From NCBI GenBank assembly GCA_002401765.2, contig NVTY02000059.1, forward strand, positions 124,001 through 188,000: 64,000 bases of DNA, in the 5' to 3' direction. Positions 51,027-58,977 of the stretch are shown one piece after another. The notes beneath the pieces are model-generated. The model was not told the origin of the DNA. It did not search any database and worked only from the letters and a program-made list of their open reading frames with translations. This DNA is from Thiotrichaceae bacterium. Lineage in GTDB: Bacteria; Pseudomonadota; Gammaproteobacteria; SZUA-140. Position numbers and translations under genes: made by a program. Every line of letters begins with the position of its first letter. Within the stretch, counting starts at the first letter, position 1.

Positions 51027-51164
51027 TAGCGTAATGAAGATGGCGATGCCAGCGGTATCAAATAGCCTGGCTATTCGGCAACAGGTGAAGCGAGTAGTGC
51101 AACAGGCATAGGCGGCGACCAAAATGATAATTCAAAATCAGCCGCTGGTGCTGTTTATCTTTAA
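51027..51164 (+). pseudogene. Remnant of an FG-GAP/integrin-like repeat protein
   Basis: The frame at 51030-51161 reads NEDGDASGIK, a stop, then PGYSATGEASSATGIGG and DQNDNSKSAAGAVYL, then a stop. The block SSATGIGGDQNDNSxSAAGAVYL is the characteristic repeat end of secreted FG-GAP proteins. No start codon or other repeats remain, and the TAG interrupts the frame. It is a short decayed 3' end, suggesting this locus once held another exported beta-propeller gene. Confidence 0.7.
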
Positions 51165-51230
51165 TTAATCAAAAAATATTTACGGGCAAACAGAGGCCAA
51201 TATGAACAAATATCAACGAAAGGGGTCAAC

Positions 51231-51283
51231 GAAAGGGGTCGGTGGTACATGAGAATTCTTCGCATGTACCACCGACCCCTTTC
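51231..51283. repeat. REP-like hairpin with perfect 21-bp arms
   Basis: Arm 51231-51251 (starting GAAAGGGGTCGGTGGTACAT) is the exact reverse complement of 51263-51283, with an 11-nt loop. An extra half-copy AACGAAAGGGGTC lies directly before it (51216-51228). AAAGGGGTCGGTAC recurs at 57660-57673. This resembles the REP sequences associated with RAYT (Y1-type) transposases, but no such transposase is in the window. Confidence 0.75.
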
Positions 51284-51348
51284 TTCTTTCTTGCTTTCAA
51301 TAATTTTATTCAGCCATTAACCATGTACCTACAGACATCACAAAAAAT

Positions 51349-52977
51349 ATGCTTATGAACACTATAAAAACAACAAAACTACTGTCGATAACAGCCCTTA
51401 CTGTTGCGCTCACTTTTTTAAGTGCCTGTGGTGGAGGTAGTGGCAGTGATAATGTGATCAACAATACTAACCCCAGTGAATTTGATGGTTTGGTTTATCA
51501 GGCTGACGCAAATATTGATAATCAATTTAAGTTATTTAGTACGGCAAAAGACAGCAATGATGTTAATGAACTAGCCGGACCCAGTATCAGTGATGGCGAC
51601 CTTTTAACGTACTCAATGTCACCAGACCATACTCATGTCGCCTTTTTAGGGTATCTAGACAACGATAATACACAGGAACTCTTTGTTGTTAGCCTGCTTA
51701 ATGGCCAACCACCGGTTAAGGCTTCTGGCACATTACCGGTTGGAGGAAATATTGTTAGTTTTAAATGGTCACCTGACAGCAGTCGAATTGCCTATCGAGC
51801 CGATCAGGATGTTTTCCAAGATTTTGAACTTTATACTGTGTTGGCCAATGGTACCGGTAACCGCAAGGTTTCTGCCCCGTTGGTTCTTTTTGGTGACGTT
51901 AAAACTGACTATCAATGGTCGCCAGACAGCAGTCGAATTGCTTATAGAGCCGATCAAGAAACTGATGAAATTTTTGAACTTTACAACACTGTCATAACAG
52001 GCGGAACAGGTAATGGTAAGGTTTCTGGTGTATTACTCAACAATGGGGATGTTGTAGGCTTTCAATGGTCTCCAAACAGTCGCCAAATTGCCTATGCAGC
52101 TGATCAGGATACAGATAATACTTTTGAACTTTATAACAGCGTAGTACTTGGTGTTGTAGGGATCAGTAAAGTTTCTGGAATGCTACCTAACACGGGCAAT
52201 GTTCTATCATTTAAATGGTCTCCAGATAGTAGCCGAATAGCCTATAGAGCTGATCAAGATACTGCCAACGTTTTTGAGCTTTACACGGTGGACATCGGTG
52301 TTGCGGGTAACAATAAAGTTTCGGGCACAATGGTTAATGGTGGCGATGTTGGTCGGTTTGTTAATAGACCAACTTTTCAATGGTCACCAGATGGCACTCG
52401 AATTGCCTACCAAGCTGATCAAGACATTGATGGTGTTTTTGAACTTTATACGGTGTTACCCGGTGGCGCAGACAATATCAAAGTTTCTGGCACACTCACT
52501 ACCGGTCGTACTGTTGAAGACGATTTTCAATGGTCACCAGACAGCAGTCGAGTCGCTTATCGAGCCAATCAAGATAATTTTATTACTGTTGATCTCTACA
52601 CAACATTCGCCAATGGCACTGACAATGCCAAAATTTCTGATTTTTTAATTTTCGGAAGCAATGTTTCCAATCGTTATAAATGGTCACCAGACAGCAGTCG
52701 AATTGCCTATATAGAGGATCTACTAACTAATCAGGTTTTTCGACTTTACAATTCATTAGCAGATGGAACAAGTAACAGCAAAGTTTCTGAAGGCAATATT
52801 AAGAACAACTCCTTTCAATGGTCATGGTCACCAGATAGTAGCCGAATTGCCTATATAGCGGATCAAGATACTGTCGGTGTTTTTGAACTTTACACAATGT
52901 TCGCCGATGGCACCGACAATATCAAAGTATCCAGCACTTTAGTGGCTGATGGTGATGTTTGGAATTTTTCCTGGTAG
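51349..52977 (+). CDS. TolB-like (PD40) beta-propeller lipoprotein
   Basis: 542 residues. Signal peptide with lipobox FLSACGGG, then nine repeats of about 50 residues. Eight contain SPDSSRIAYRADQD-like blocks ending in FELYT, the PD40/TolB-type propeller blade; the first copy is divergent (SPDHTHVAFLGYLD). The DNA of these repeats is also nearly identical (TCACCAGACAGCAGTCGAAT and variants), which favours recombination between blades. It likely sits on the inner or outer membrane facing the periplasm. It leads a run of lipoprotein genes with similar signal peptides. No good ribosome site is seen. Confidence 0.85.
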   Translation: MLMNTIKTTKLLSITALTVALTFLSACGGGSGSDNVINNTNPSEFDGLVYQADANIDNQFKLFSTAKDSNDVNELAGPSISDGDLLTYSMSPDHTHVAFLGYLDNDNTQELFVVSLLNGQPPVKASGTLPVGGNIVSFKWSPDSSRIAYRADQDVFQDFELYTVLANGTGNRKVSAPLVLFGDVKTDYQWSPDSSRIAYRADQETDEIFELYNTVITGGTGNGKVSGVLLNNGDVVGFQWSPNSRQIAYAADQDTDNTFELYNSVVLGVVGISKVSGMLPNTGNVLSFKWSPDSSRIAYRADQDTANVFELYTVDIGVAGNNKVSGTMVNGGDVGRFVNRPTFQWSPDGTRIAYQADQDIDGVFELYTVLPGGADNIKVSGTLTTGRTVEDDFQWSPDSSRVAYRANQDNFITVDLYTTFANGTDNAKISDFLIFGSNVSNRYKWSPDSSRIAYIEDLLTNQVFRLYNSLADGTSNSKVSEGNIKNNSFQWSWSPDSSRIAYIADQDTVGVFELYTMFADGTDNIKVSSTLVADGDVWNFSW

Positions 52978-53021
52978 GAATTTATCACTATTTTGCCTCT
53001 CTTATTATACGAATTCAGAAA

Positions 53022-53132
53022 ATGAAAAATCAAATAATTACAAAATATTTGACCATAACCGCATTGACGACGCTATTTACTCTGCTCACTGCCTGTGGAG
53101 GAGCTGGTACGCCTCCTTTCAAACCGTTTTGA
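53022..53132 (+). CDS. 36-residue mini-lipoprotein, or remnant of a lipoprotein gene
   Basis: ATG 53022 to TGA 53130 encodes MKNQIITKYLTITALTTL then FTLLTACGGAGTPPFKPF. The first 26 residues are a complete lipoprotein signal with lipobox LLTAC, closely matching in style the neighbours on both sides (TALTVALTFLSAC before, LLTLAVTAC after). Only ten residues would remain after processing. It is either a real tiny lipoprotein or the start of a gene whose body has been lost. Confidence 0.55.
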   Translation: MKNQIITKYLTITALTTLFTLLTACGGAGTPPFKPF

Positions 53133-53218
53133 ATAATCCCATCAAGACTATCTGGTTTATTAAGTACTGCAAAAAAAGAATCTGAATCAATATAAAAATA
53201 ACCCTAATGGAAAATACC

Positions 53219-55771
53219 ATGAAAACAAAAAATTTAATAAACTATGCCTTTATGGCGTTATTAACCCTAGCGGTTACAGCTTGTGGTGGTGGCGCTGGTG
53301 GAGAACCAGATCCAGATCCAGGTGGAGTTCTGGTCGAATCAAATCCTGAATTTATTGCCAAATCAGAAGCGGTCGCCTTTAACCGAATTAACCTTTATAA
53401 GGGGCATGCTTCATTAGCCGACAGAGATCTAACCGAATTAGATGTGGGTAACTTAAGTTCTGGTGAGTTAATTACCATTAATATTGAATTTGAAGTGTCT
53501 GACACTCAAGATGAATATGTTTTATCGCTAGAATTAATTCCTGAAAGCGTCATTGATTCATTGAAACCTGGCGATACTTTTGGTGAAATCAGTGATAACA
53601 ACCTCTCTTCTTTAAAGGATGTGGGCAACATAAATTTAGGTAATGTGCATATCGACAGCATAAAGCCTGGTTTACTTAATGCCATCATTCATGCCAAATT
53701 GCCCACTTTAGGTGCTGATAAAAAATATAGGATTGTTGTTGCACCGTCATTGGCTTATTTAGCGTTAGAAAAAGAAATTGTTGTATCAGATGCATACACC
53801 GTTCCGTTACTGATAGACGATAGAACACTGAGTATCTCCAAGTTGGAGAACGTATCTGTCAAAGTCATTAATCTTCCCGCATTAACAAAAAACAATGAAT
53901 TTACCAGTTTAGAAATTGGTGGAAAATTTGATACTGATGGATATTCTATAGAGCCACTTTTTCAAACCTCAATACAGGTTGATCTTTCTACCTTTAATCA
54001 ATCCGAAAAAGTCTCACTGTCTCTGATATGGCTCTCGCCATCCGGCATAGAATTCCCCTTAGGTCTGTTAAGCACAAATGCTCAAGAAGAACCGATAATT
54101 GCGAATAAAGCACAATTTAATATTGATGCCTCTGATTCTGCCTTTGTGAACATCCCCGTGGTTGCTTATGCACCGATCAAAACACAAGTTGAGCTATTGA
54201 AACAATCCATCGATATTAAAGATATAGCCGACCAAAATGCATTGAATGCCGAGTTTAGCCTGCAGGTTTTTTATGAAGAAGATGGCAGTGATGTCAGTGC
54301 CGGAACTGCATATAGCCTATCTTTACCACTGGTAAGGCAGAGTAATCGGGTTATTGAGAATTCAACAGAAACAGCGGTTGGTTTTAAAATTTTACGCGCA
54401 GGGCCGCTTAACAATGCTTGCTTGATTGCATCAGGTCTTGACGTTGACACGCGGCTGTTTGCCAATGATAGTGTGAATACCATTACGGCTGTAAACTGCC
54501 CAACCACCGGTGTGGGGGCTAATATGTTATGGCGCTATGAAGCAGCAACCAAACATATTATCAGCAAGGTGACTGATTTAGACGGCAATAATTATTGTGT
54601 CGCAATTTTTAGTAGCAATGGTTTAATCGACAATGACTACCACCTTGTAGAATGTCAATACCCCAGTGGAATACGTGGTATGCCCGTACGCTCTCAGCGT
54701 TATAATTTTGAAGGTAATAAAATAAAAGCTGAGGGCGCTAATGGGTATCTTGGTGTTATTTTCTCAGGTGATCCTGTCAAAGAAGTACAGATTCAATCAG
54801 TAGTAGATGCACCTGATTTTTTTACCAATGCCAATGGTCTTGACCTGAGCGCAACAGGAAGATTGTTCTATGCCGGAAAGTTTGACAATAGAACCTGGGG
54901 AAATGAACAGTACGTTTCCGCCTCTTTATCTTATGGCGGCGAGTCATTTGTCGATTACTTTCCTATTTTGGGCAGCACGTCACAGGGTCATGTCACTTTT
55001 TCAGGTGCCCTGTTTGGAAAGGGCATTGATATTATTGATTTACAATTTGCGCTCAAAAAACATTTTCCCAAAAAACTTTCATTTACAGGTCAAAATTCAC
55101 CTGATGTAGAGGTCGAAAATGGTGCGCTATTTTCCCTCGAAGTGGCAGGGTTTGAAGGCTTTACAAGAGGGTCGTTAACCCAAAAAACAATTACTGAAAC
55201 CTATAGTCCTCAAACGCTGGTTGGGGTAATGATCGATGAAGTCCCTGATTTTCAGGACATTGAAGTAAGCCCTGAGTTTCTTGTTGAAGAAGATTTCATT
55301 GACTTTACCTACTGGGGCCTGGTTATCCCGATCGAAATTAAGGGTGGTATTAACAGTGGCGTTGCCGTGACAGGGCTTATCAGCTCACCAGGTGTCGGCT
55401 TGAATTTGACGCTAGTGCAATCATTCACCATCGGTGGGTTTTTAAGTGCAAAGGCTGACATATGGTTGGCATCGGCAGCGTTGACTGCCACCGTAGAGCT
55501 ATTGTCACAGGAACTTAAGTTTGTAACCGGCGGTGGTTTTGAAGCCGCACTGCCACCTCAGGTGACGGCTCTTTCTTTAGCATTTAATACCTCACTACAC
55601 GCCACGCTAAAAGCCTTGAAAGCGGATCTAAGCTATGTGTTAGATTACCCCTCTTTTTGGAATGACGGCCATGATGAGGGCACTCTTTATAGCACTCCGG
55701 GTTATCTATTCAACCCACCGCCCTGGTATATCTACGCCGACCAAATAAATGGGTCTGTCATTAACTATTAA
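53219..55771 (+). CDS. Large lipoprotein with a ricin-like trefoil segment
   Basis: 850 residues from ATG 53219; the ATG at 53207 would add four residues. Lipobox TLAVTACGGGAGG precedes a D/P/G-rich linker. Residues about 60-380 look beta-rich. The segment about 397-512 (NNACLIASGLDV, MLWRYEAATKHIISKV, YCVAIFSS, HLVECQYP, QRYNFEGNKIKAEG) has the W-x-Y/C spacing of a ricin-type beta-trefoil. The C-terminal 340 residues contain long amphipathic strands (VDYFPILGSTSQGHVTFSG; ALTATVELLSQELKFVTGGG). I know no named family for the whole protein. It is 97 bp upstream of the vitellogenin-N-like gene, with a strong hairpin between them, and the pair may act together. Confidence 0.7.
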   Translation: MKTKNLINYAFMALLTLAVTACGGGAGGEPDPDPGGVLVESNPEFIAKSEAVAFNRINLYKGHASLADRDLTELDVGNLSSGELITINIEFEVSDTQDEYVLSLELIPESVIDSLKPGDTFGEISDNNLSSLKDVGNINLGNVHIDSIKPGLLNAIIHAKLPTLGADKKYRIVVAPSLAYLALEKEIVVSDAYTVPLLIDDRTLSISKLENVSVKVINLPALTKNNEFTSLEIGGKFDTDGYSIEPLFQTSIQVDLSTFNQSEKVSLSLIWLSPSGIEFPLGLLSTNAQEEPIIANKAQFNIDASDSAFVNIPVVAYAPIKTQVELLKQSIDIKDIADQNALNAEFSLQVFYEEDGSDVSAGTAYSLSLPLVRQSNRVIENSTETAVGFKILRAGPLNNACLIASGLDVDTRLFANDSVNTITAVNCPTTGVGANMLWRYEAATKHIISKVTDLDGNNYCVAIFSSNGLIDNDYHLVECQYPSGIRGMPVRSQRYNFEGNKIKAEGANGYLGVIFSGDPVKEVQIQSVVDAPDFFTNANGLDLSATGRLFYAGKFDNRTWGNEQYVSASLSYGGESFVDYFPILGSTSQGHVTFSGALFGKGIDIIDLQFALKKHFPKKLSFTGQNSPDVEVENGALFSLEVAGFEGFTRGSLTQKTITETYSPQTLVGVMIDEVPDFQDIEVSPEFLVEEDFIDFTYWGLVIPIEIKGGINSGVAVTGLISSPGVGLNLTLVQSFTIGGFLSAKADIWLASAALTATVELLSQELKFVTGGGFEAALPPQVTALSLAFNTSLHATLKALKADLSYVLDYPSFWNDGHDEGTLYSTPGYLFNPPPWYIYADQINGSVINY

Positions 55772-55802
55772 CCACGTGTGTTAATGCTTATATTCCTTCA
55801 CT

Positions 55803-55841
55803 CGACAATCAGTTTTCTTTTAACAAAAAAACTGATTGTCG
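55803..55841 (+). promoter_or_regulatory. Intercistronic hairpin with 14-bp perfect stem
   Basis: CGACAATCAGTTTT (55803-55816) pairs exactly with AAAACTGATTGTCG (55828-55841) around an 11-nt loop. No T-tract follows (GATTAAGGGC), so a simple terminator is unlikely; RNA processing, stability control or a protein-binding palindrome are possible. It is placed between the 850-residue lipoprotein and the next gene, 28 bp before the latter. Confidence 0.7.
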
Positions 55842-55868
55842 GATTAAGGGCTAAAAGGATATTTTAAT

Positions 55869-57617
55869 ATGAATAAATCAATAAAATCAGTCATCCCGTC
55901 ATTTTTTTTAAGTCTCTCGCTCATCTCGTTTAATGCAAGCGGAGATGACTTATGTTATTCCGTTTATGACATTCATCAAAACTTAAACTTAACCGTAAAC
56001 TTTGGTGAAAAAGTACAACGGCAAAAAGTTGAGATAGATCTTAACCTTCATGTAAGAGAGCTAGCGGTTTCACAACAGCAGGCGGACGACTACCTCGCAC
56101 TTAAAATAGACCGCGTTCGGATTTTTCTTTTCCTAGCAGAACCGAATGCTGTTATGACGAATAATGATCATCGTTATCAACACCCTTTTATCGTTGTGGT
56201 TAACGCCAGCAGTGGAGAACTTATTAGCCTCAAATCGACTGAAAATGATGCTGCCGCTATCAATGAATATAAATCTTTCTATGATCTATTTCAATATTCT
56301 CAAAATGATGGTGAATACCATTATCAAAATGGCAATGGACGTTACCTTGCCAGTATTAATACACAAGCAGGGCGTTTGATAAAAACAAACCTTGGCTATG
56401 CTGATGAAGGCAGCAATGCCGCAATGATAAGCATAGAAGACCATTTTTTAAACATTTTATTAGACCCAAAAGGAGAAGAGTGTTTTTATCAAAAGAGTCA
56501 CGGAGAGGAGCACTTTAAAACCGTTATCTCATCCAATGCATACGTTGCGGGAGATGCTTCAGTATCCGTCACAGCAACCTCCTCTAATGCGCTGCCTGCC
56601 ACACATGTTTTTTATTCATTAACAGATGATTTAACAGAATGGCCTGACTACCAAAAAACTGTCGTTATTTCACCTGAAGATGCATTCAGTAAAATACCCA
56701 GTTTTTTAGCAGCGCTTACCGCATCCTTAAATGATAATGATCAGTTCATCATCACGATGCTGCAACAAAAAGAGCTTTGGAAATATCTAGCCGAAAATAT
56801 TCAATCAAATTCGATTTCAAATGAACTAAGCCTAACGTTATTCTGGGCTTTGGACAAGATTAATACAACGGCTTCTGTACACGCTTTAGTCAATCTTACG
56901 AGCGGTGAACTTACTGCCAGGGATCAATTTCGAGCGGTACTCGCATTATCCAGTACTTCTGCACCATTTGATCAAAATAGCATTGCATTATTAACCGCCC
57001 AACTATCCTCCTTTGGACATAGCGAAAATATTGGATCTGTCGAATTAATGTACATTCGACTGTTGGGGGCTACGGCCAGTCGAAGAAATATAACGGATCC
57101 AGCACAGAGTATAGAAATAAAACAATTTCTATACGCTCAGGTAGATAGTTTTAATCCACAAGTCAACGCTGCGATTATCAGCGCCATTGGTAATCTTAAA
57201 GATAGTATTGATAGTGAAGGTGAAGACATATTATTGAGAAGCCTGTCTGCCAACTCTGAACAAATAAGAGTATCCGCGTCCTCTGCCTTTAATCGAGTGC
57301 CTTATAAGCCAGAACATGGCATACAGTTCATTAACAGGCTAGACAATGAGCACAGTAACAAGGTTCGTAAAAACCTCATTGATGCTTTGGGTAGCGCCAG
57401 TAATACTGAAACGTCAGTAAAACAAAAACTGATATCTGAACTCAATAATCCAGCGCTTGATCAGAATGCATTAACGAGCCTAAAAAAGGTTGATTTTATT
57501 TTAGATCATGAGGACATTATTGTACTTGAAGATAAGTTAAGAAATGAACCCAATCGAGTCAATCAGCGATTACTGGCCTCTTTAATATTAAAGCATAGAA
57601 GTAAAAAGACTGATTAG
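55869..57617 (+). CDS. Exported HEAT-repeat protein resembling the vitellogenin N-terminal module
   Basis: 582 residues. A signal peptide (IPSFFLSLSLISFNASG) is followed by a beta-rich region of about 200 residues (YSVYDIHQNLNLTVNFG, LALKIDRVRIFLF, HPFIVVVNASSGELISLKST) and then helical repeats to the end (AAIISAIGNLKDSIDSEGED, ILLRSLSANSEQIRVSASSA, FINRLDNEHSNKVRKNLIDA). This order, an N-terminal beta barrel with a G-E-L-I-S-L-x-S ... AAAINEYKSFYDLFQ stretch followed by a HEAT-like superhelix, matches my recollection of microsomal triglyceride transfer protein and vitellogenin (GKVKEFYS ... IENIKRGLASLFQ). The match is weak residue by residue but consistent in order and spacing. Function inferred, if the likeness holds: periplasmic lipid transport. 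Confidence 0.65.
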   Translation: MNKSIKSVIPSFFLSLSLISFNASGDDLCYSVYDIHQNLNLTVNFGEKVQRQKVEIDLNLHVRELAVSQQQADDYLALKIDRVRIFLFLAEPNAVMTNNDHRYQHPFIVVVNASSGELISLKSTENDAAAINEYKSFYDLFQYSQNDGEYHYQNGNGRYLASINTQAGRLIKTNLGYADEGSNAAMISIEDHFLNILLDPKGEECFYQKSHGEEHFKTVISSNAYVAGDASVSVTATSSNALPATHVFYSLTDDLTEWPDYQKTVVISPEDAFSKIPSFLAALTASLNDNDQFIITMLQQKELWKYLAENIQSNSISNELSLTLFWALDKINTTASVHALVNLTSGELTARDQFRAVLALSSTSAPFDQNSIALLTAQLSSFGHSENIGSVELMYIRLLGATASRRNITDPAQSIEIKQFLYAQVDSFNPQVNAAIISAIGNLKDSIDSEGEDILLRSLSANSEQIRVSASSAFNRVPYKPEHGIQFINRLDNEHSNKVRKNLIDALGSASNTETSVKQKLISELNNPALDQNALTSLKKVDFILDHEDIIVLEDKLRNEPNRVNQRLLASLILKHRSKKTD

Positions 57618-57655
57618 CTCAATTTATCAATGAAATAGCATTAATTATGAGAGGG

Positions 57656-57707
57656 TCCGAAAGGGGTCGGTACCTTAGCCGGCCCGCTTAGCCACAAGGC
57701 TAAGCGG
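57656..57707. repeat. REP-like sequence with a perfect 10-bp stem
   Basis: AAAGGGGTCGGTACCTTAGC leads into CCGCTTAGCC-ACAA-GGCTAAGCGG (57684-57693 with 57698-57707). The AAAGGGGTCGGTAC part is shared with the hairpin at 51231. The hairpin overlaps the stop codon that ends the broken Fic gene, so the repeat seems to have truncated it. Confidence 0.65.
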
Positions 57708-58049
57708 TAAACGGAACATCGAGGTTACCCACGGCATCCAGCATCATCTCAGCCAAGCCCTCAGAGCGCTTAGATGTAGGATAAGCCTGAGCCACATCCA
57801 GCAACCCCAGCCGCTTGGCCAGCGAAGAACGCACCGATGCGGCATTCAGCTGCTCACCTTCAATTGCCGACGAGGTGATGATGTTTTGCAACAGCAGATC
57901 CAGCGCGGCCTGTGAATCAGCTTCGCCACGCACCAACCCCGTCTTGCCAAGCAATATGCCCTGTTTTAAGCGTGCGCTGCGCAGTAACGGCTGGATTATC
58001 TCATCCTGCCAGGCTGCTGCCAAATCCAGCTTATTTGACTAGAAATCAT
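57700..58049 (-). pseudogene. Broken Fic-family gene (DUF4172-type N-terminus only)
   Basis: From ATG 58049, preceded by GAGGAGG, the sequence reads MISSQISWIWQQPGRMR and stops. In another frame the typical continuation WQDEIIQPLLRSARLKQG ... TSSAIEGEQLNAASVRSSLA, KRLGL resumes and ends DAVGNLDVPFTA at 57700. DUF4172-Fic proteins normally carry on for another 250 residues with the Fic catalytic core. A small deletion near the 5' end and the REP-like repeat at the 3' end have destroyed the gene. The IEGE motif of the alpha-helical inhibitory segment is still readable. Confidence 0.8.
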
Positions 58050-58111
58050 GGGTATCGCCTCCTCTGAGCCGATGACAAAGGTATTTTCAGCTCACCAATC
58101 AAGCCGATAAG

Positions 58112-58180
58112 GCAACTACTCAGCTAAGCCATGAAATTCACCCGTTCAGCGTTAATTTTGACTACTCGCTGAGTAGTTAG
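58112..58180. mobile_element. Short relative of the 31.5-kb MITE-like element
   Basis: Begins GCAACTACTCAGCTAAGCCA and ends ACTACTCGCTGAGTAGTTAG. The left 40 bp and the right 25 bp match the two outer ends of the element at 31544-31721, but about 109 bp of interior is missing. The outer ends have diverged and no target duplication is seen, so this is an older or deleted copy. It lies between the broken Fic gene and the toxin-antitoxin pair. Confidence 0.75.
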
Positions 58181-58256
58181 GGGTTTTTACGCCCACACTT
58201 GACTGGATTCCATTTCGCAACCATAATGCAACCACAACCCTGAGTGAGAGGCTCCC

Positions 58257-58499
58257 ATGCCAGCATTAACGATTAAAAACATCCCGGACGAACTGTACCA
58301 TGAGCTAAAGCATGTTGCAGAACAACACCATAGAAGCATTAATAGTGAAGTTATCATGTGCCTTAAGCGCGCCCTATTCCCTAGAAAAATTTCTCCAGAG
58401 GACAGATTGAGTAGCATTCGTGCTCTTCGTGCACAGATAGCTCCAGACCTAATTAGTCAAGAAGAGATTGAGCAAGCAATTAATGAAGGCAGACCATGA
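58257..58499 (+). CDS. FitA-like ribbon-helix-helix antitoxin
   Basis: 80 residues. The N-terminal MPALTIKNIPDELYHELKHV followed by a second helix (HHRSINSEVIMCLKRAL) is the FitA/Arc-type DNA-binding fold; the C-terminal part (ISQEEIEQAINEGRP) would wrap the toxin. It probably represses its own promoter. It overlaps the PIN gene by ATGA, the usual arrangement in type II systems. Confidence 0.9.
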   Translation: MPALTIKNIPDELYHELKHVAEQHHRSINSEVIMCLKRALFPRKISPEDRLSSIRALRAQIAPDLISQEEIEQAINEGRP

Positions 58500-58915
58500 T
58501 AGTTGCTGACACCAATATCATCACTTACCTTCTACTACCCACTCAATACTCTGAGTCCGTCGATGCTGCATACAAACTCGATGCTGACTGGGCCGCACCA
58601 CTGCTCTGGAAAAGCGAATTCAGAAATGTTTTAGCACTGTACCTCAGAAAAGGTATTATAAACCTAGAAAAAGCACTACTACTCCAAGAAGCGGCAGAGT
58701 CTATCCTGGCTCAAAACGAATATGATATTTCTTCGTCTCAAGTACTAGCATTAATAAACGATAGTCATTGCTCTTCTTACGACTGCGAATTCATTGCCCT
58801 CGCTCACCACCTCAATACACCACTCGTTACGCAAGATAAAAAAATATTAAAAGAATTCCCATCTACGGCCATGACTGTAGACGATTTTCTATCCCGCTAC
58901 CCCAGTAGGCCCTAA
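58496..58915 (+). CDS. vapC: PIN-domain toxin (VapC/FitB type)
   Basis: 139 residues. Metal-dependent ribonuclease of a type II toxin-antitoxin system. The acidic residues are in place: Asp5 in VADTNIITYLL, Glu41 in WKSEFRNVLA, Asp96 in SSYDCEFIALA and Asp114 in VTQDKK. It is intact, so the pair should be functional. Its neighbourhood of broken genes and repeats fits a mobile accessory region. Confidence 0.9.
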   Translation: MIVADTNIITYLLLPTQYSESVDAAYKLDADWAAPLLWKSEFRNVLALYLRKGIINLEKALLLQEAAESILAQNEYDISSSQVLALINDSHCSSYDCEFIALAHHLNTPLVTQDKKILKEFPSTAMTVDDFLSRYPSRP

Positions 58916-58977
58916 CGTCGCAAAAAGGGGGGGGGAAGAAGGGCTGCCCCCCCTTTTACCCGGCTATCCGATTATGT

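Larger units (their letters stand above)
50760..51348. other. Intergenic region with a decayed gene and a REP-like hairpin
   Basis: A 589-bp spacer between the divergent regulator and TolB-like lipoprotein genes. It contains an FG-GAP gene fragment (51027-51164) and a long hairpin (51231-51283). The segment nearest the regulator (50760-50880) is AT-rich and probably carries its promoter. Confidence 0.6.

Noticed and set aside
52949-53185. 78-residue plus-strand frame between the lipoprotein genes
   Set aside because: The overlapping frame at 53022-53132 has a clear lipoprotein signal, while this one has no recognisable feature and overlaps the previous gene.
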